Shown one piece after another: positions 34,702 through 48,789 of a stretch of 64,000 nucleotides of DNA. Source of the stretch: Cephalopachus bancanus (Eukaryota > Chordata > Mammalia > Primates > Tarsiidae); NCBI GenBank assembly GCA_027257055.1, contig JAPVLO010000008.1:17980001-18044000 (forward strand), read 5' to 3'. How positions within the stretch are numbered: the stretch's first letter is position 1; each line of letters begins with the position of its first letter. The translations under genes and the position numbers were made by a program. The notes below the pieces were generated by a model. That model made no database searches, had not been told where the DNA came from, and worked only from the letters and a program-made list of their open reading frames with translations.

Positions 34702-37700
34702 GTTTGGTGGAGTGCAACTCAGTTTGTTCCTTCTTATTCGCTTGTGGAACTGTTTCAATCCAGTTGCATGCATAGTCAGTGTGGCCAGCAAATTACCTCA
34801 TTTCTTTGCACTGAGTAAATTAAAATTGATGAAGGAGGGTTGGAATCAATGCTAGTTGGACTTCTGGTTGTATTTCCTGAAAGTAGTGAAAAATCTTAAC
34901 AGTAGTTAAGTTGCTGTTGGTATTTAATTGGTATTGGCATTTAAATGCTGAGGCAAAGGATTTACTGATGTTGGCAATTTGAATTGGATTAATGAGTCTT
35001 TTGCCTCAAAGGAGGATGACGCATCCAGATAAGGGCGCAGAGAAAAAGCACGTGGTGGGAATTAATTCAGCCCTCTGTCTTTAGAGTCCTTTACTGGGGG
35101 AAGGTTTCTCGTTCTAAGAAATATAAGAGCTGCTGCCAACAGAAATGAAGCAAGAATCTTCTCAGGTTGTTTTGCGGGTGGCTCCTTATTCTGTACTTGT
35201 TTGTTGCTTAGTCTTGTGTATGCCTGAAAAGGCCTCTTTTATTTTCTTTTGGTATTGTACTCGATTTTCATTAGAACTCTGTCCTTTCCTCTCTATTTTA
35301 TTAAATAAAAATCATTCCAGGTGTAAATGTGGGGTAAAAAGGTAATTTTTTTTCCCTGAATGAATCTTTCAAGCTTACTTATGGAATAGTATATATACAG
35401 TACTACTGCATCAGAAATTAAGACTTAATCATTCTTTCTGCTTGCCTTCCTGCCCTCCTTTCTTCCTGTTGCCTTGATTTTACTTCTTTCACTTTTCTTT
35501 CCACAGTTGACTTTGATACTCTTCACTTGAGTAGCTGAGCATATAAATCTCGTTTTTCTCCCCCCATAAACAATTCAGACAACTCTTGAAGATCATGAAA
35601 TATACTTGAAAAATGTGCTCTTTTTTGCATCCAGGTGATCTGTGTAATTGCTCAGTGAAAACCATTTCATTGTGTGAAGGTTCTTAGTGTAGATTGAATT
35701 ATAGGTGTGTTCTCAATGGGAGTGATGAATAGGGGTTTAGTTTTCTCTATATAATGTGACACATACATTGGTGAGACAACAATTGCAGGCAAAAGCTTTT
35801 TAAAAATTCCTCCTAAGGGTTTGGTTATTGCATCATGTGGTATTGAATAAAATAAAACCCACTCAGAGAACAGTACATCTTATGAGACTGCAATTCTCAG
35901 CAAATGACAGTGGTGGAGTAGGGGACAGTGAATGGCTTTCTTGGTTTATGTGTTCTTACCTCAAAGTGTCTCTTATGGAGATGATCTTTTTACACACAGT
36001 CCAAGTTCATCATCTTCTTCGATGGACAGGTAAAGGACCACTCTCATGAAAAGAACATCTTATTTGCTTGTCCACCTCCATCACCATCATCTGTGCTCTT
36101 TGCATCCCCTTTGGATTCTTTAATGGAGAAAACGTATGGATGCCCATGAATTTCATCTGATCTGCTAGTTGTATCTTGTGTCAAAGTCTTGGTTCCTGAA
36201 GAAGATTAAATTGTAAATATTTTATGGTGAGAACTTATTTCTTGTTCCTCATAGCACCCAGTGCAGTAGGAAGAACACAAAGTATAGATAAGTCAGTCCT
36301 TTAGCAATTGAGGCTAGCTATCCAGCGGCATTGGTTACTTATTTAATGGCACCCTTTATCCAACTGTGTTCTACTCTGGAGCCATCCTTTCTTCCAAAGA
36401 AAATGGTTGGTTTTGATAACAATATTAGATGATAAATATTCTCTCTATATTTACCTTAACTGTGGTGGCATGTTCAGTTGTGCATAAATTACTACAAGGA
36501 GAAGAGTATGGGAACAGTTTACTTATCAATAAATAAATGAGAGCAAAATCAAGGTTGTCTTTGTAATAATGCCACTTGTTTTTTATATGCCTTTTGGATC
36601 ACAAAGAAAGGAGTGAACTGTAGCTGACTTTTAATAATGCTTATAGGTGTATTGTTCATGTGTTCTTCCCTGCCTCATGTCTCTCAAGGAATGAAAAAGC
36701 CTGAGAATTTCTGACCCCCAATGTTAGTGACCAAGAAGGAAGGTACATTCTACTCCTACATTTTAAAACTAAGTGGTTCCTCAATGATCAGTGCTCTCAG
36801 TCACTAAGGTAACCTTTTCCCCACCAAGGAGCACAGTCTTCCCTCTACTGAGGTTGAGGTATTGGGGTCCTCTCTCTGACTCTGAAATCCAGAGCTTCTC
36901 AGCCACTCTGCCCTTTGTGTAAGTGTGTGGGCATGTATACATATACATACATGCATAATTAAGGATCTGCACATGTGATAGTTAACATGCTGCCCCATTC
37001 AGTTCTGGGGCATCTGGTTTACTGAGAAGCGGCATGTGGTTCCCATGAATTGGCATTGTCTGTCCTCTTGCATTTCCTCTGTAGGCTCACTACCACTGAG
37101 TGATGGCTCAGTAAGGATAAGTGATTGCTTAGCTTACTCTCTTTTCTTTCTCCTTGGTCACACTTGGAGGGCATTTGGAATCTAGGGCCATGAAATACGG
37201 TCACCAGTCCCTATTGTCAAATAACATTCAACTTACAATGACAGTAAGCCCAATGTGCCAAATTATCAGGAACTTCAGTCTTATCTCAGGGTTCTTGTCC
37301 TTCATTATTCTCAAGGACCCTCAGCCTTACTGACAATGGCTTAAGAGTCAGCCCTTACCCTGCTCTGCCCTTTGTTCCCTGCTGGGTAAATGGGGTCTCA
37401 TGTTGAGCATGAACTTTCTGACCTTAGTGAAGTTCTAAGTCCACACTACCAACTCAGCATCTCCTCTTTCTTGTGATGCCTCCTCTCAGTGACTTCTGTT
37501 GTTGTTTCTCAACACCTGGCCTCAGTTAGCACAACCACAGTTTTTCTCAGACATGTTCTAAAAATGCTGACTCTAGAAAGGAATAGTACAGATGCTTAAT
37601 TATAGTTTCCCCAGAAATCTTTTCTAGTTCTCTGCAAGCAGGTGGAGGCAAATATATACAAGCTATATCCAGGACAAAGAGTACATACTCATTTAATATT

Positions 37701-38740
37701 TGCAAAATATTTTCATTTAAGTAGTCCTTTCTAGATCAAAGGGACAGTTTGACCTAAAGCTAAATTCTACTTTCCATTTCCAAAGATAAGTTTATAAATT
37801 TATAAATGATAGGTGTTTTTCAAAAAAGTTTCAAATGTGTATATGTTTCATTCTCCTCTAGACTCCCTATTGTGACAACAATTGCTATCCTTACATTGCC
37901 AGGCTCAACCCATATGACTCAAGGATCCTGCCCATTTTTAGAGATGAAGAAACTGGTCCAGAGAGGTAGAGCCTATGATTGAATTCAAATACACACTAAT
38001 AAGGACAATTACTTGTAGATTGCTGGTCACCAACGGCAGCAACAAGAGGTAGCTTAGGCATCTATATCATTCCACCCCAAATAAATATATAACTCATAAA
38101 CTCACATGAAGAGAACATACTCGTGATTCAAATGCAGCTTTCAGATATGTCACTGGGCCTCCTCTTCCAGTCAGGCTGCCAACTCTTAGCCTGTCCTGCA
38201 AAACGCTCTGGGACTACCCTGGACTTTTGTCAGTTACCAATAATGCCAGAGGGTGGAGCTGAAGGTGAGAATTTGACACACTGATTTAGAAATCAAGATT
38301 TTGGAAAATGAAAAGTACCAGCTCTCTTCCCCAAGGGATATGTCAATAGGTGAGGTGTGTACAAATGCTCTCTTCACTCTGAACATGGTCCCTGTCACTC
38401 CTCCCCTCCTCCCTCTTTTGGCTGGGCAGTGGTGAGGAGACAGATGCTCTGTGTCTTGGAGCAGACAATTCAGCAAAGTCTTGGGAGGAAGGTGCCAGGG
38501 CTTGAAGGGAAAGTCTCCTTGTGCCTGTCCAGGTTTAAATCCCAGCCAATATCGCTGGAAAGCAACAGGGTTTAGTGCTCAGTTGCACTAAGATCTTTAG
38601 TCTTCACGTCTCATGAAAGGGACATTCTAAGCTGCCCAGGTAGAAAAATTAGACTTTTGCCTGTGGCTGTACTGGGTTTTAGTTCCAATTCTATTACCAC
38701 TGGCAAATTGCTTCCTCTCTTCACACCTCTGTTTTGTTTT
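34702..38740. other. PDE1C intron downstream of the exon, no feature seen
   Basis: No repeats of confident class and no exon. It is the longest repeat-poor tract near the coding exon, and so a reasonable place to look for conserved regulatory sequence. Confidence 0.5.
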
Positions 38741-38744
38741 ATTA

Positions 38745-38910
38745 TCTTTCTTTTTTTCTTTCCCCAACAGCTTTATGAAGGTATAACAGACAAATAAAAA
38801 CTGTATATTTATGATGTACAACATGATGTTTTGATATACGTATACATTGCAATATGGTTACATCAAGCTAAAGAATATCTGCCACCTAACAGAACGTTAT
38901 CTTTTTTGTG
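38745..38910 (+). mobile_element. L1M 3' UTR fragment
   Basis: AGCTTTATGAAGGTATAACA, then GATGTACAACATGATGTTTT and ATACATTGCAATATGGTTAC follow the old-L1 3' UTR order. Confidence 0.65.
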
Positions 38911-38959
38911 GTGAAATCTCTGCTTTTTTAACTCTCAGGACTAAGGTTGGACTAGAACA

Positions 38960-39120
38960 GTAGTTCTGACAGTTCAGACTTGAGTGTGCATCACAATCTC
39001 TGTGGGCTTGTTAAAACAAGTCTGGGTGGAGTCGAAGAAGGTGCTTTTCTAACAAGCTTTAGGCGTTGATGGTGTTTCTGGTCCAGGGACCATACGTACA
39101 TAGCCCCTGGACTAGACGAG
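38960..39120 (+). mobile_element. MER5-like hAT fragment
   Basis: Decayed MER5A/B pattern: TTGAGTGTGCATCACAATC, then CTTGTTAAAACA and GTGTTTCTGGTCCAGGGACC. Confidence 0.5.
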
Positions 39121-39855
39121 ATTTAATATCCCTTTGAACTTGAAGTTATTTTTTTGAATTGTTAATTTAAGCAGGTCACTTATCTAATCTTGCCTCAATT
39201 TTTTTAATCTTTGAAACGGGAGTAAAGGGACACACTTTCTAGGGCTGTGGGAGGATTTGAAGGGGAATATATGTGAAAGAGACAAGCACAGTGTCCAGGA
39301 CCCAGAATGTGCTCATGTAAGTATTAATTTTCTATTTCTGCTCTGCACTCACTAGAATGCTTGCATGCCCTCAAGCCTACACATACAGAGGAAGTAGGAT
39401 TAAACTTGGGTTTTGTGGCTTCCAGGTGCAGATGCTATGACCCTAAAACTCACTAAACCTGTGGCATGAAAGTCTGCTTTCAAAACCTGAGATATTTGAC
39501 AGAAGAAAGTGGGAACCATAAATAAATAAAAAGGCTTCCGTGTCTGGAAAATAGACACCCCTGGGAACTCACCCGAGGCATCTCTTTTCCTCATTCCTCA
39601 TGTTCTGTCCCTTTAAACCTGTTGCTCTGCCCAGGTTTTTCTTAAGAGAGAGTAGAGAATACATTGAACCTGGGGCTAAGGAAAACAGACAGTCCAGCCA
39701 GTCTGATTAGTGATAGGAATCTCAGTACCTTCCACTAGAGGACCCAAAATAACAGGGAAGAGCTGGCTGCTCAGAACATTTTCTCTCCCAGCCTCTAGTG
39801 TACATACTCATTCGCAGAGGCAGGCAGGATCTTGCCCAGACTGCACCGCAAGTAA

Positions 39856-40080
39856 AAGAAACCAGTGTTTATTGAGCATCTGCTATGTGCCAAGAACTGT
39901 GCATTCATTTGCTCACTTAATTCCCTCAAGCCCTGGCAAGTTGAGTCTTGTGATTCCAGTTGTACAAATCATGAAACTGAAGCTCAGAGACATCAAGCAA
40001 CCTGCCCAAAGTCACACAGCAGGTGGCAGAGCTGGAGATTTCAGTCTAGTCCACCTGGCTCTAAAGCCATGATCCTTTAG
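39856..40080 (+). mobile_element. MIR SINE
   Basis: TTATTGAGCATCTGCTATGT through CTGCCCAAAGTCACACAGCA to GGCTCTAAAGCCATGATCCT, the full MIR order. Confidence 0.88.
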
Positions 40081-40299
40081 CATGCATACCTTGGCCTTTA
40101 TGTTTCTTGGTTTATCATTGGTGAAATAAGATAGTGTGATTGGTTGTACTAATTTGAGTGTGTACTTTGAATATGTACTTTGATGTATATTTTATATATC
40201 CTATAAAACTGGCCTTGTTCTGATGCATTAAATCTTTTTCTAGTCTAGACTTCTATCTTTCCGATCCACCCACCCCTTTTGGATAGAAGCCCTTGTAGG

Positions 40300-40455
40300 C
40301 ACCACTTCTCAAACCTTATGTCTTAAATGGATTCCTTGGGGAATCCTGTTACATGCAAATCCTAATTCAGTAGGTCTGGGGTGCAGCCTGCAAATCTGCA
40401 TTTCTGACAAGCTCCAGGTGACGTGATGTTCTGAGGACCACCTTCTGAGTGATGA
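40300..40455 (-). mobile_element. MER5A-like hAT element
   Basis: CTTCTCAAACCTTATG through CCTAATTCAGTAGGTCTGGG and GCAAATCTGCATTTCTGACA to GTTCTGAGGACCACC. Confidence 0.7.
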
Positions 40456-41590
40456 GGCATGGCCTTTGGAATCCCCCAAGGATGAATTTGCAAGTGATCT
40501 TCTAAACGATATGATCTGAGTCATGGTATTGTCCTCAGCTTCCTCATTTGGAAGATGGAAACGGTAAAATAGCAATACAGACCTTGGGGCCTGCTGTTAG
40601 GATTAAGTGGGCTAATAATGAAGGTGACAGCCCCTAAACCCTGTTTGGGAGTGGATTGATCTTCTACACCCCAGCTCTTTCTGTTGTGACTAGGTCATGC
40701 AAAGGGCCCAAGCCTGGGAACATGAGCCCTTGTGGATGATTTGTGAGCAAGGTTGACACTGGCCTGACCTCCTAGGACAGCAGTGACAATTCTGGAGCCA
40801 TTCAGTGCGTTGGCCATTTTGATAATTTACCTTGAAATTGTGGACCTCACGACCAAGGTTGAGCTGCCAGGTTTTGATAACTTTGCACTTGGAAGAATAG
40901 TGTGCTTACTCCCTGCAGAATCACTGGGGGCTTGATGAGTTTCTCTTTCCACTTAGAATGGACTTATTTGGGCTTTGGCAAAGGCTTTCTAGATTCTATA
41001 GATAGCTTACTAAGAATATGTTCCAGAGAGCAGAACCGCATTGAGCCAACACCCTCCGCTACGGAGGAGATTAAGGCCTTGTCAGATCCCATATAATGGA
41101 TTGCGTTTTCCATGCAGAATTAAATCGTTGAACTCATCCTCATTTTGGCTTTTGGCAGTCATTTTTCCACCAGGGGCTGCTGCCAAATGTCAGTTTCTGA
41201 CTTGATTACTTTTAGGAAATGTGCAGTCTGGCTGATGATATAGCATGCCATGGGGTAGTGTCCCCTGCAGCTTTGGATCCCACTCCAGGATGAGTCATGG
41301 GTTAAAATTCTCAGTTCGCTCATGGGAATGCTGGTCACAAGTACCATTCTGTCACCTTGTGTTGGCCACCCACTGGGAGCTTCTAGGGACGTCTATTCTT
41401 CTGACTTAGTGTTGCCTCCTTGGAGTTGGTATTTCCTTCCTCTAGTCTTTGCTAATCCACATCAGTAGGGTCTTCCTCAAGTTTACCAATGGGGAAAAAA
41501 TGAAAGAACAAATTCTGAGTATCTTCAAAAGGGAAATATTTAGGTCTCTCTTTGTCAGTAGGTTTGTAGAGACAGAGTTTCTAGTGTTAG
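40456..41590. other. Intronic sequence, no feature seen
   Basis: No exon or repeat recognised with confidence. Confidence 0.45.
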
Positions 41591-41603
41591 AAATTGACTA
41601 AGT

Positions 41604-41901
<298 letters not shown>

Positions 41902-41914
41902 AAATTGACAAAGT

Positions 41915-44900
41915 ATATATAAGCTAGACACTGTTTCTCTTGAGTTCTTCCTAGTCCTTCTACTGGTATTTTGGAAAAGAGGGGTTGTGTCTCTGTGGCA
42001 GCCATGAGACTGTACCTTTCACATCTCTGACCACAGGGAGCACACTTGACCCATGACCCTAGCTGGTGTGTGGGGAAATTTGTCCCTGTAATGGCCAAGG
42101 CTGTGCATCACAAGGGTACCTTTTGACAATAAGCATGGCAGAGACCCAAGACCAGCTGTTCTGGGACTCTTCTGATGGTGACTTTGGTCTTAGGATGGCC
42201 TTGCTAAACTTTCTTTAGAACTGCAGTACAGTCTAAGACATTTCTATCCAACCTTCCTTCCTTCTCTCCTTCACTGGGGGTTATATTGCATCTGGATCTG
42301 ATGGCTTTCTCAGCCTCCATCAGCTCCTTACCCATTTTCTCTTACAGATTTTAATGCTGATCGGTTTCTTGTATGCCTAATCCTGTCTTGACATATGTTT
42401 CTTGGAGAACCCAGGCTAATGTAGTCTCCATCATGCTATGGGCCTCTGGGGCTCCCCGTTCCTAGCTCGGTGTCATGGGCACAGCTCCAGTGCTACAGGC
42501 CTAGAAATCCTGGGCCAATTTTTTTATATTTAATTTTATATTTTATATTGGATACTGTGCCTTCCTCATGGGCTCTAGTAGGAGGGTGAACATAGGGCAA
42601 GCTACAATTTTCTTTAGTGTCCTGTACTTTTATTGCCTACAGGAGATTTGGCCGAAGCATTGACATTAACTAAAAAACCATATCGTAAGGGGAGAACTTT
42701 ACATTATGCTAAAAATATGATTGTTTCTGTTGTCCAAGGGAAATGCTAAAAAATGTTGAGCTCTATGCAGAAGATTCGCTAATGAACACCCTGGTTCCCA
42801 GCCAGTGGACCTGTCTCCAGGGCTGACTTCCCCTAGAGAGTGCATTCTTTTTTTAACCGGAGCCCATCCCCGACAGGCTATTGGGAAATCCAGGCTTCCA
42901 CCCCCAGGAATAGTCCTCAACCCCTCAGCATATGCCTCCATCACAATACATTTTAGCAGCACATTTTACCAAGTGTGAGTTATTCATCCTAGAATAACCC
43001 TCAGGAAGGAGTGGGGAGCGTCAGTGCTGTCGGTTGGGGGAGGAGGATTGGGGCACTCCTTCTGGAGCCTCTTTCTAAATCACTCTGCCAGTGTGAAGTG
43101 TGGATACATTTCCCCATGCTTCCTAATTAGCAACAGGAACTTCTGCTCTAGCCCACACAGAGACCCAAAATATGCAGGGAATCCCTGAAGTGCTCTCTAA
43201 ATAAAGGAAGGAAGTATGAAGACTTGGGATCAGCTTGAACCAAACAACCCCCAGGGGTCAGTGTGGGGAGTGTGGTGAATACATTTCTCCTCTCCAGTTG
43301 CGTAAGCAGTGACTTCATTGTACATGGCCGGTAGGTTCACGAGGACGATATTTTCAGTAGCATGCTTGATGTGAGAAGGTAGTACCTAGAAGCTATGAGG
43401 GTGGAAGCAGCAGAGTCATGGAGGTTGGTGGGGAGAGCAGGGTGCTCTGTGCTTTCCCTTGGGGACCTCCACAATGGAGCTGCCCAATCCCATCTCCTAT
43501 CCATGTGCTCCGTGAACATTGCGATCCCCTCACCACAGCATGTTCCACATCGCTCATTTAGATTTTGCATTAGATACTAATTTGTCTGGGGGGCAGGGAC
43601 CCGCTGCCTGGGTTGCCCAGTACATCATAGATGCTCAGGGTGTATTTGTTGAGTGAATGAATGGACTGTAGTTTTGCAGCTCAATTCATTTTTTTACTGG
43701 TTTAACTTACCAGCCTCTTGAGAAAAGGGTAGTGTCATTCTAGGAGCTGGAAGTATAAATTTAGTATGTCCAGGCATTAGAGAAATTTCTGCTTGGAAGA
43801 GAGGGCAACAACATACTGTTGGAAATGCACTGCAGGCTTCAGAAGCCTAAAATCCAGGTTGTGTCTTGCAGAAGTCAGCTTGTCAGGGGCTACCCCCATC
43901 AGATTCCATTTTGCTGAAATTTTTTGAATTGGCATATGAGAAGATAGAGGATTTATTCTTGTCAATCAGCAGGGAATGGGGAGTTATTTTTCAGAAAACA
44001 TGCTCTATAGATTGGCAGCATAACATGTTGAAATACCTGTGAAATACCTGTGGAACAGGGTCACAACTTTGTCAGTGCCCCAAGACATGTGAGAAAGTGT
44101 AACTTTTTAATTTTCTTTTTAGTTAAGCTAGTCTTCCTCTTAAACCTCCACTTTAAAGAGGACTAGGAGGAGAACGTCACATTTAAAGTCAAATACGAAG
44201 TTAACATTTGGATAGTTTTTTTTCCTTTTTCTTTTCTGATAGTTTAGTTTCTTTAAGTAAAAGGCACACTGATTCAGATGTCCCCTCTCTCACCCCGCAC
44301 CTCGCCAAGATGATGTCTGGGTTTGTGTGGCTCTGCTGGCAGGTGTGATCTGACCTCCCTTGCCAGCCCTCCTCCCTGTCCCCATGGTAGTGCTTTGGAC
44401 CCCACGGAGGGTCTGGTTTTTATTCTCATATGGTTCTGGATGAGATGGTCCAGGTTTTAGCCCTTGGCTGCTTTGTCCCTATGACAACCTTACCAGTTAA
44501 CTCCTCAGTCACAGTCTGAGATAACTCCTGAGGTTTGGCTTCAGGAACTTATAGGAACCTCTGGGGCCCGTCCAAACCACACAGAACCTACGGCAATCTG
44601 GGAAAGCTAAAACCCAGTCTTCCTTTACCTAACTCTTCTGGCTACCAAATTTACTCTCATATAGAGCCTCTAGCTTGTGGGTGAATGTCCCTCAAGAGAA
44701 AGAAGAGGACACACAGGTCTCACCTTTGCCTCTTGAGTTCTGGTTTCCCTTCTCTCTGTAACCCCATTACCCCTGGCCTCCAGAAAAGCTGGATTTCTGC
44801 CTTTCTACTTCTCCTCCTCCCCAGTACCAGGCCTTGGGCTAAGTCTTAATGGTGGATGAGGCAAAGAGACAGATTGGCCTACTGATATGGGACCTCACAA

Positions 44901-46590
44901 TGGGAAATATCTCAAAAACACCATATGTCACCCCTTACAAACTTTCTGTGATGAATGACTTTGCTGCATTTGTTTTGTTGCAGTGAAATTAAGGTATGCT
45001 AAATAAAAATAAAGTAGACTCATTTAAACCTGTGCTCTGTGATAATGCAAATATGCATGTCACTTGTTGTTGATTGGTCCCTGCCCTCTGTAGCAAGAAC
45101 CTCTGGTCAGGATATTAACCTTAAAAGAATGTGACCCTGTGTTTTACTCTGTAGAAAATTTGTTCCTATTTACCGTGTCAGAGCAGGGTTTTTGACCCTT
45201 GCTAGTAGAAAGAAGCGGCTTCCTTCTTATTAAAATTTCTCAGATAACAAATGATTTCTTGTCATTCATGTGCTCAGTGCGCACTCTGAAGCTGCATCCT
45301 CTTGTTGGGCACCGGAGCCACAGGAAGTGAAATGAACCCAGTGCATGCCCCATCCGTCTCAACCCCACCCCCACCCCAGACCTCACAGAGATCAATGAAT
45401 ATGTTGACTGGCACTATGGCATAGCCATAAAATGGGCCACCTGGATTGTAGTGTGCATAAAAGGGAAGCAAAAGCAACAATATGAGCCGGGGTTGGGAGG
45501 CAGAAAAACATGGCGTATCTTGAAGGAACTATTTGATTTGCGACTCAGACATGTTAAGGGGAGGCATGTAATGTTTGGAACCAAGTAAAGGAAAGGTCAA
45601 GCTGGGTCTATATATGGTAGGTCCTTATTTGCCACGAGACAGCTTCAGTTTTATTTCACAGGCAGAAATCTTCATAGTTCTTGGAAATCTTTGAGGAAGC
45701 AGAAGGGAGATGATGCATTTTTTCATTAAGCTGCAGAGTTAGGAATTACATTGCCATGCCTCAGTCCCCTACACACACAACATCAGAATGAAGGTTTCCT
45801 GGCCTGTGGTGAGATGGAATGATGGAGTTGGAGAAGAGCATGGGGGACTGAATGCCCAGGTGTTCTATGGTGCCTAGAGGAAGCACATTGACAGCTTTGG
45901 GAAGAAACTTGAAAATATGCTTTCTTGCATGGACTTGAACAGAAGCAATTTTTGGGAGATTGTACATGTTTCTAAATGTAGTAGTAGCTAACGGTCATTG
46001 ATTAAACAACCCTACAGCTGTAGTCTAGCTCTGGATCTCCATTTATTGATTATTAAGTACAACCAGAAGTGAACTTGCTAGTTCCAATTTCCTCCAGACC
46101 CTGGGAGTCAGCTCTGTGGGAGAGCATTGTTATTTGCACAAGTGATGCAGATATGCTTGTCCTCACTGAGAAGAGGTGATAACTCTGGCTAAGGTGAAAA
46201 AGCTTGAGAACTTGAAGGTAGACATGTCGTATGCTGCCCAAGAGTGTGACTCCTGTACTTTCTGCAAAGTAAGAAACAGGAAGATATGAATCAAACAGCA
46301 AACTTGGTCTAGGGATCTAAAATTGTAAACTTTGATTTGTTCATCATTCTCATTCTTTGAAAATGGCCCAGATTTTGAATAAGAAAACTGTATATGAAGG
46401 GTGGATGAATCATTTAATTATATGTTTGTGTAATGTTCTGCTAATTACTTTATCCTTAAAATATATCTGCTCAAATCAGGGTTGAGTTCCCCCAGTAGCT
46501 AAGTTTCCCACGGTAGTACTCAATCTGATTATCGTGTGTAACTCTCAGTCAAATTATAGGTATGTATATTTAAGAAATGCTTTTACATTT
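41915..46590. other. Intronic sequence, few weak repeats
   Basis: An L2 3' patch (GGGGGCAGGGACCCGC... TTTGTTGAGTGAATGAATGG) lies at about 43,585-43,665. Nothing else is supported. Confidence 0.45.
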
Positions 46591-46599
46591 GTTTTTTGA

Positions 46600-47720
46600 A
46601 ATAACATTTTGACAATATTTAAATCTCTAGACAAGTTGCAAGACTAATAAAATGACCAACTGTCTACCTTCCACTTAGAGTCACCTTTTAGCCTTTCACC
46701 ACATTTGCTTTAGATGTATCATCTATCTATCTATTTATCCTTTTTTCTCTGCATCTTTTGACCCTAGTTGTAGACATCATGACCTTTCTGCTTAGCTCTC
46801 TCTTAAGAACAAGGCCATTTTCATACAGTATAGTTGCCACATTCAGGAAACTTAATCTTGATATTACACTATTATCTGATATATGGCCCATATTCAAATT
46901 TCACTAAATGTCCCAGTGTCTTTAATAGTCATTCTCTTTTTTTTTTCTGATCCAAACTTCACTCCAGAAGCACACATTACATTTAGTTGTCATGTTTCTT
47001 TTGACTCCTTTATTTCATTTTTTGTATTTTTCATTGCTGTATCATGGTTGTGCATATTTTAGGGGTACAGGTGATATTTGGATACCTGTCTACAATGTGG
47101 AATGATCAAATCAGGATAACTGGGATATCCATCTTTTTAAACACTTATCTTTTTTAATTTTGGGAACATAACTCTTTTCTAGCTATTTAAAAATATTTAA
47201 TAAATTATTGTTAAATATAATTTCCCTTTTGTATTATAGAATGCTAGAACTTATGCCTCCTGTTTGACTATATTTGGGAAGGGGGCAGAGGAGAGTGAGG
47301 AGAAGTTAGTTAATGGGAACAAAAATATCTCCTTTAATAAGAAACAGTTTTTCAGTCTTTCCTTGTTGCTCATGACTCTGAAATTTTGAAGCAAACTGGT
47401 CATGAGTTTTGTTGTGCAAAATGTTCCTCAGTTTGGTTTGTCCAATTGCTGCCTGTAGAATCCTCAGGTTATCCTTTTGACGGGAATACTACATATGTGT
47501 TGCTGGGTCCTGGAAGATAGTTTATTTTATTAGTGGTGATGTTGACTTTGATCATTTGGTTAAGGTTGTTTCTCCCAATTTGTCCACTGTGAAAGTACCT
47601 TTCTCCCTTTTGTAATTAAGTTATCTGTGGGGAGGTACTTTCAGACTCTGTAAATAACAATTTTCTCAACAAATCTATGCAGTGGTTCTAGCATCCCTTG
47701 ATGATTTTTGCCTGAATCAA
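46600..47720 (-). mobile_element. Old L1M 3'-region tract
   Basis: Sequential old-L1 landmarks: CAAGTTGCAAGACTAATA, CAAATTTCACTAAATGTCCC, GGGTACAGGTGATATTTGG and TTGACTTTGATCATTTGG. It is the intact-order counterpart of the interrupted tract at 31,960-34,000. More than one old element may be joined. Confidence 0.55.
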
Positions 47721-48349
47721 TGGTAATATCTAATTCTATCATTCCTTCTTTATTTATTGAATGATATTTGGCTGTAAATAAGAGCTTTCCCTTTTCTCTC
47801 CCTTTCTTTCTACATTTTAGTGTCAGTATAGACTTTGGATTCTTCTTATGCCCAATGTTTGATAAGCCATTATATTTTCATCCTACCTGGAGTCCAGGCA
47901 GTTGTGAGATAAAGGCCACAAAGGCCTGGCAGAGTTGAGGTGGGTGGTCTATCAGCCTAAACTGCATCTACCCAAAAGGGTGGAAATAAGCTTTGACATA
48001 GAATATGAAGGTGTGTCTCAGTAGATCCAGGGTCTCATTCCCTGGCCTGCTGGCAGGGTGAATGGCCAACAGGGTTCCTTCAACCTGGTAGGAAACGGTG
48101 TCTTTTACCTGGCCCTATTGATGCCACTGGAATTACAGGAAATTGCAGAGTGGAGAAAGACTCATAGAATGGGTTGGAGGAAGGCGTTACTTCTCCAGAG
48201 AAAGATGTTCAAATGCATAGTCTCACTCTTCTCACATGTCTCTATCTGCCCACTTAGTGCTGCTCCCTGCTCCTGCTGACCACATGGCTATGCCAAATGC
48301 TGTCAAGGTGTGTTACCTGCGTCGTAGCAATGAGGGGCGGGGTGAGAAC

Positions 48350-48560
48350 ACTTGAGCTCTGGTTTGAATCCCAGCTCCACTCCTTACCTACTGTGTGACC
48401 TTGAACATACTGTTTAAGCTGAGCCTTGGTTTTCACATCTGTTTAACAGGATTAGATATTCTTTCCCTCATGGGCTACCTGTGCATTGTCAAGGAGGTGT
48501 GCATGTAGGGCGGTGAGCATAGTGTCTGGCAGCAGAAGGTGCTTTATAATTAGCAAGTGA
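48350..48560 (-). mobile_element. MIR SINE
   Basis: GAACACTTGAGCTCTGGTTTG, CCTACTGTGTGACCTTGAAC, TTTTCACATCTGTTTAACAG and AGTGTCTGGCAGCAGAAGGT in MIR order, opposite in orientation to the next copy. Confidence 0.85.
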
Positions 48561-48789
48561 TATGATTCAGCCATCGGCATCATGCTTAATGCTCTTGGAA
48601 GATGGACAATAGAGCTCTGGGTTCTGTGTTGTGTGAAGGAATTAACCTTTTCTGGGTGAATCAGCCATGGTCACATGTCCCTCAGCACTGAGCAACTGCT
48701 CTGACACCTGGGACCTTTGAGGTGCTTTCTGCCTCTCTCTCCTTTCTAGCATATTCCTCTTAACGTTCATCCAGTCATACTGTATATAA

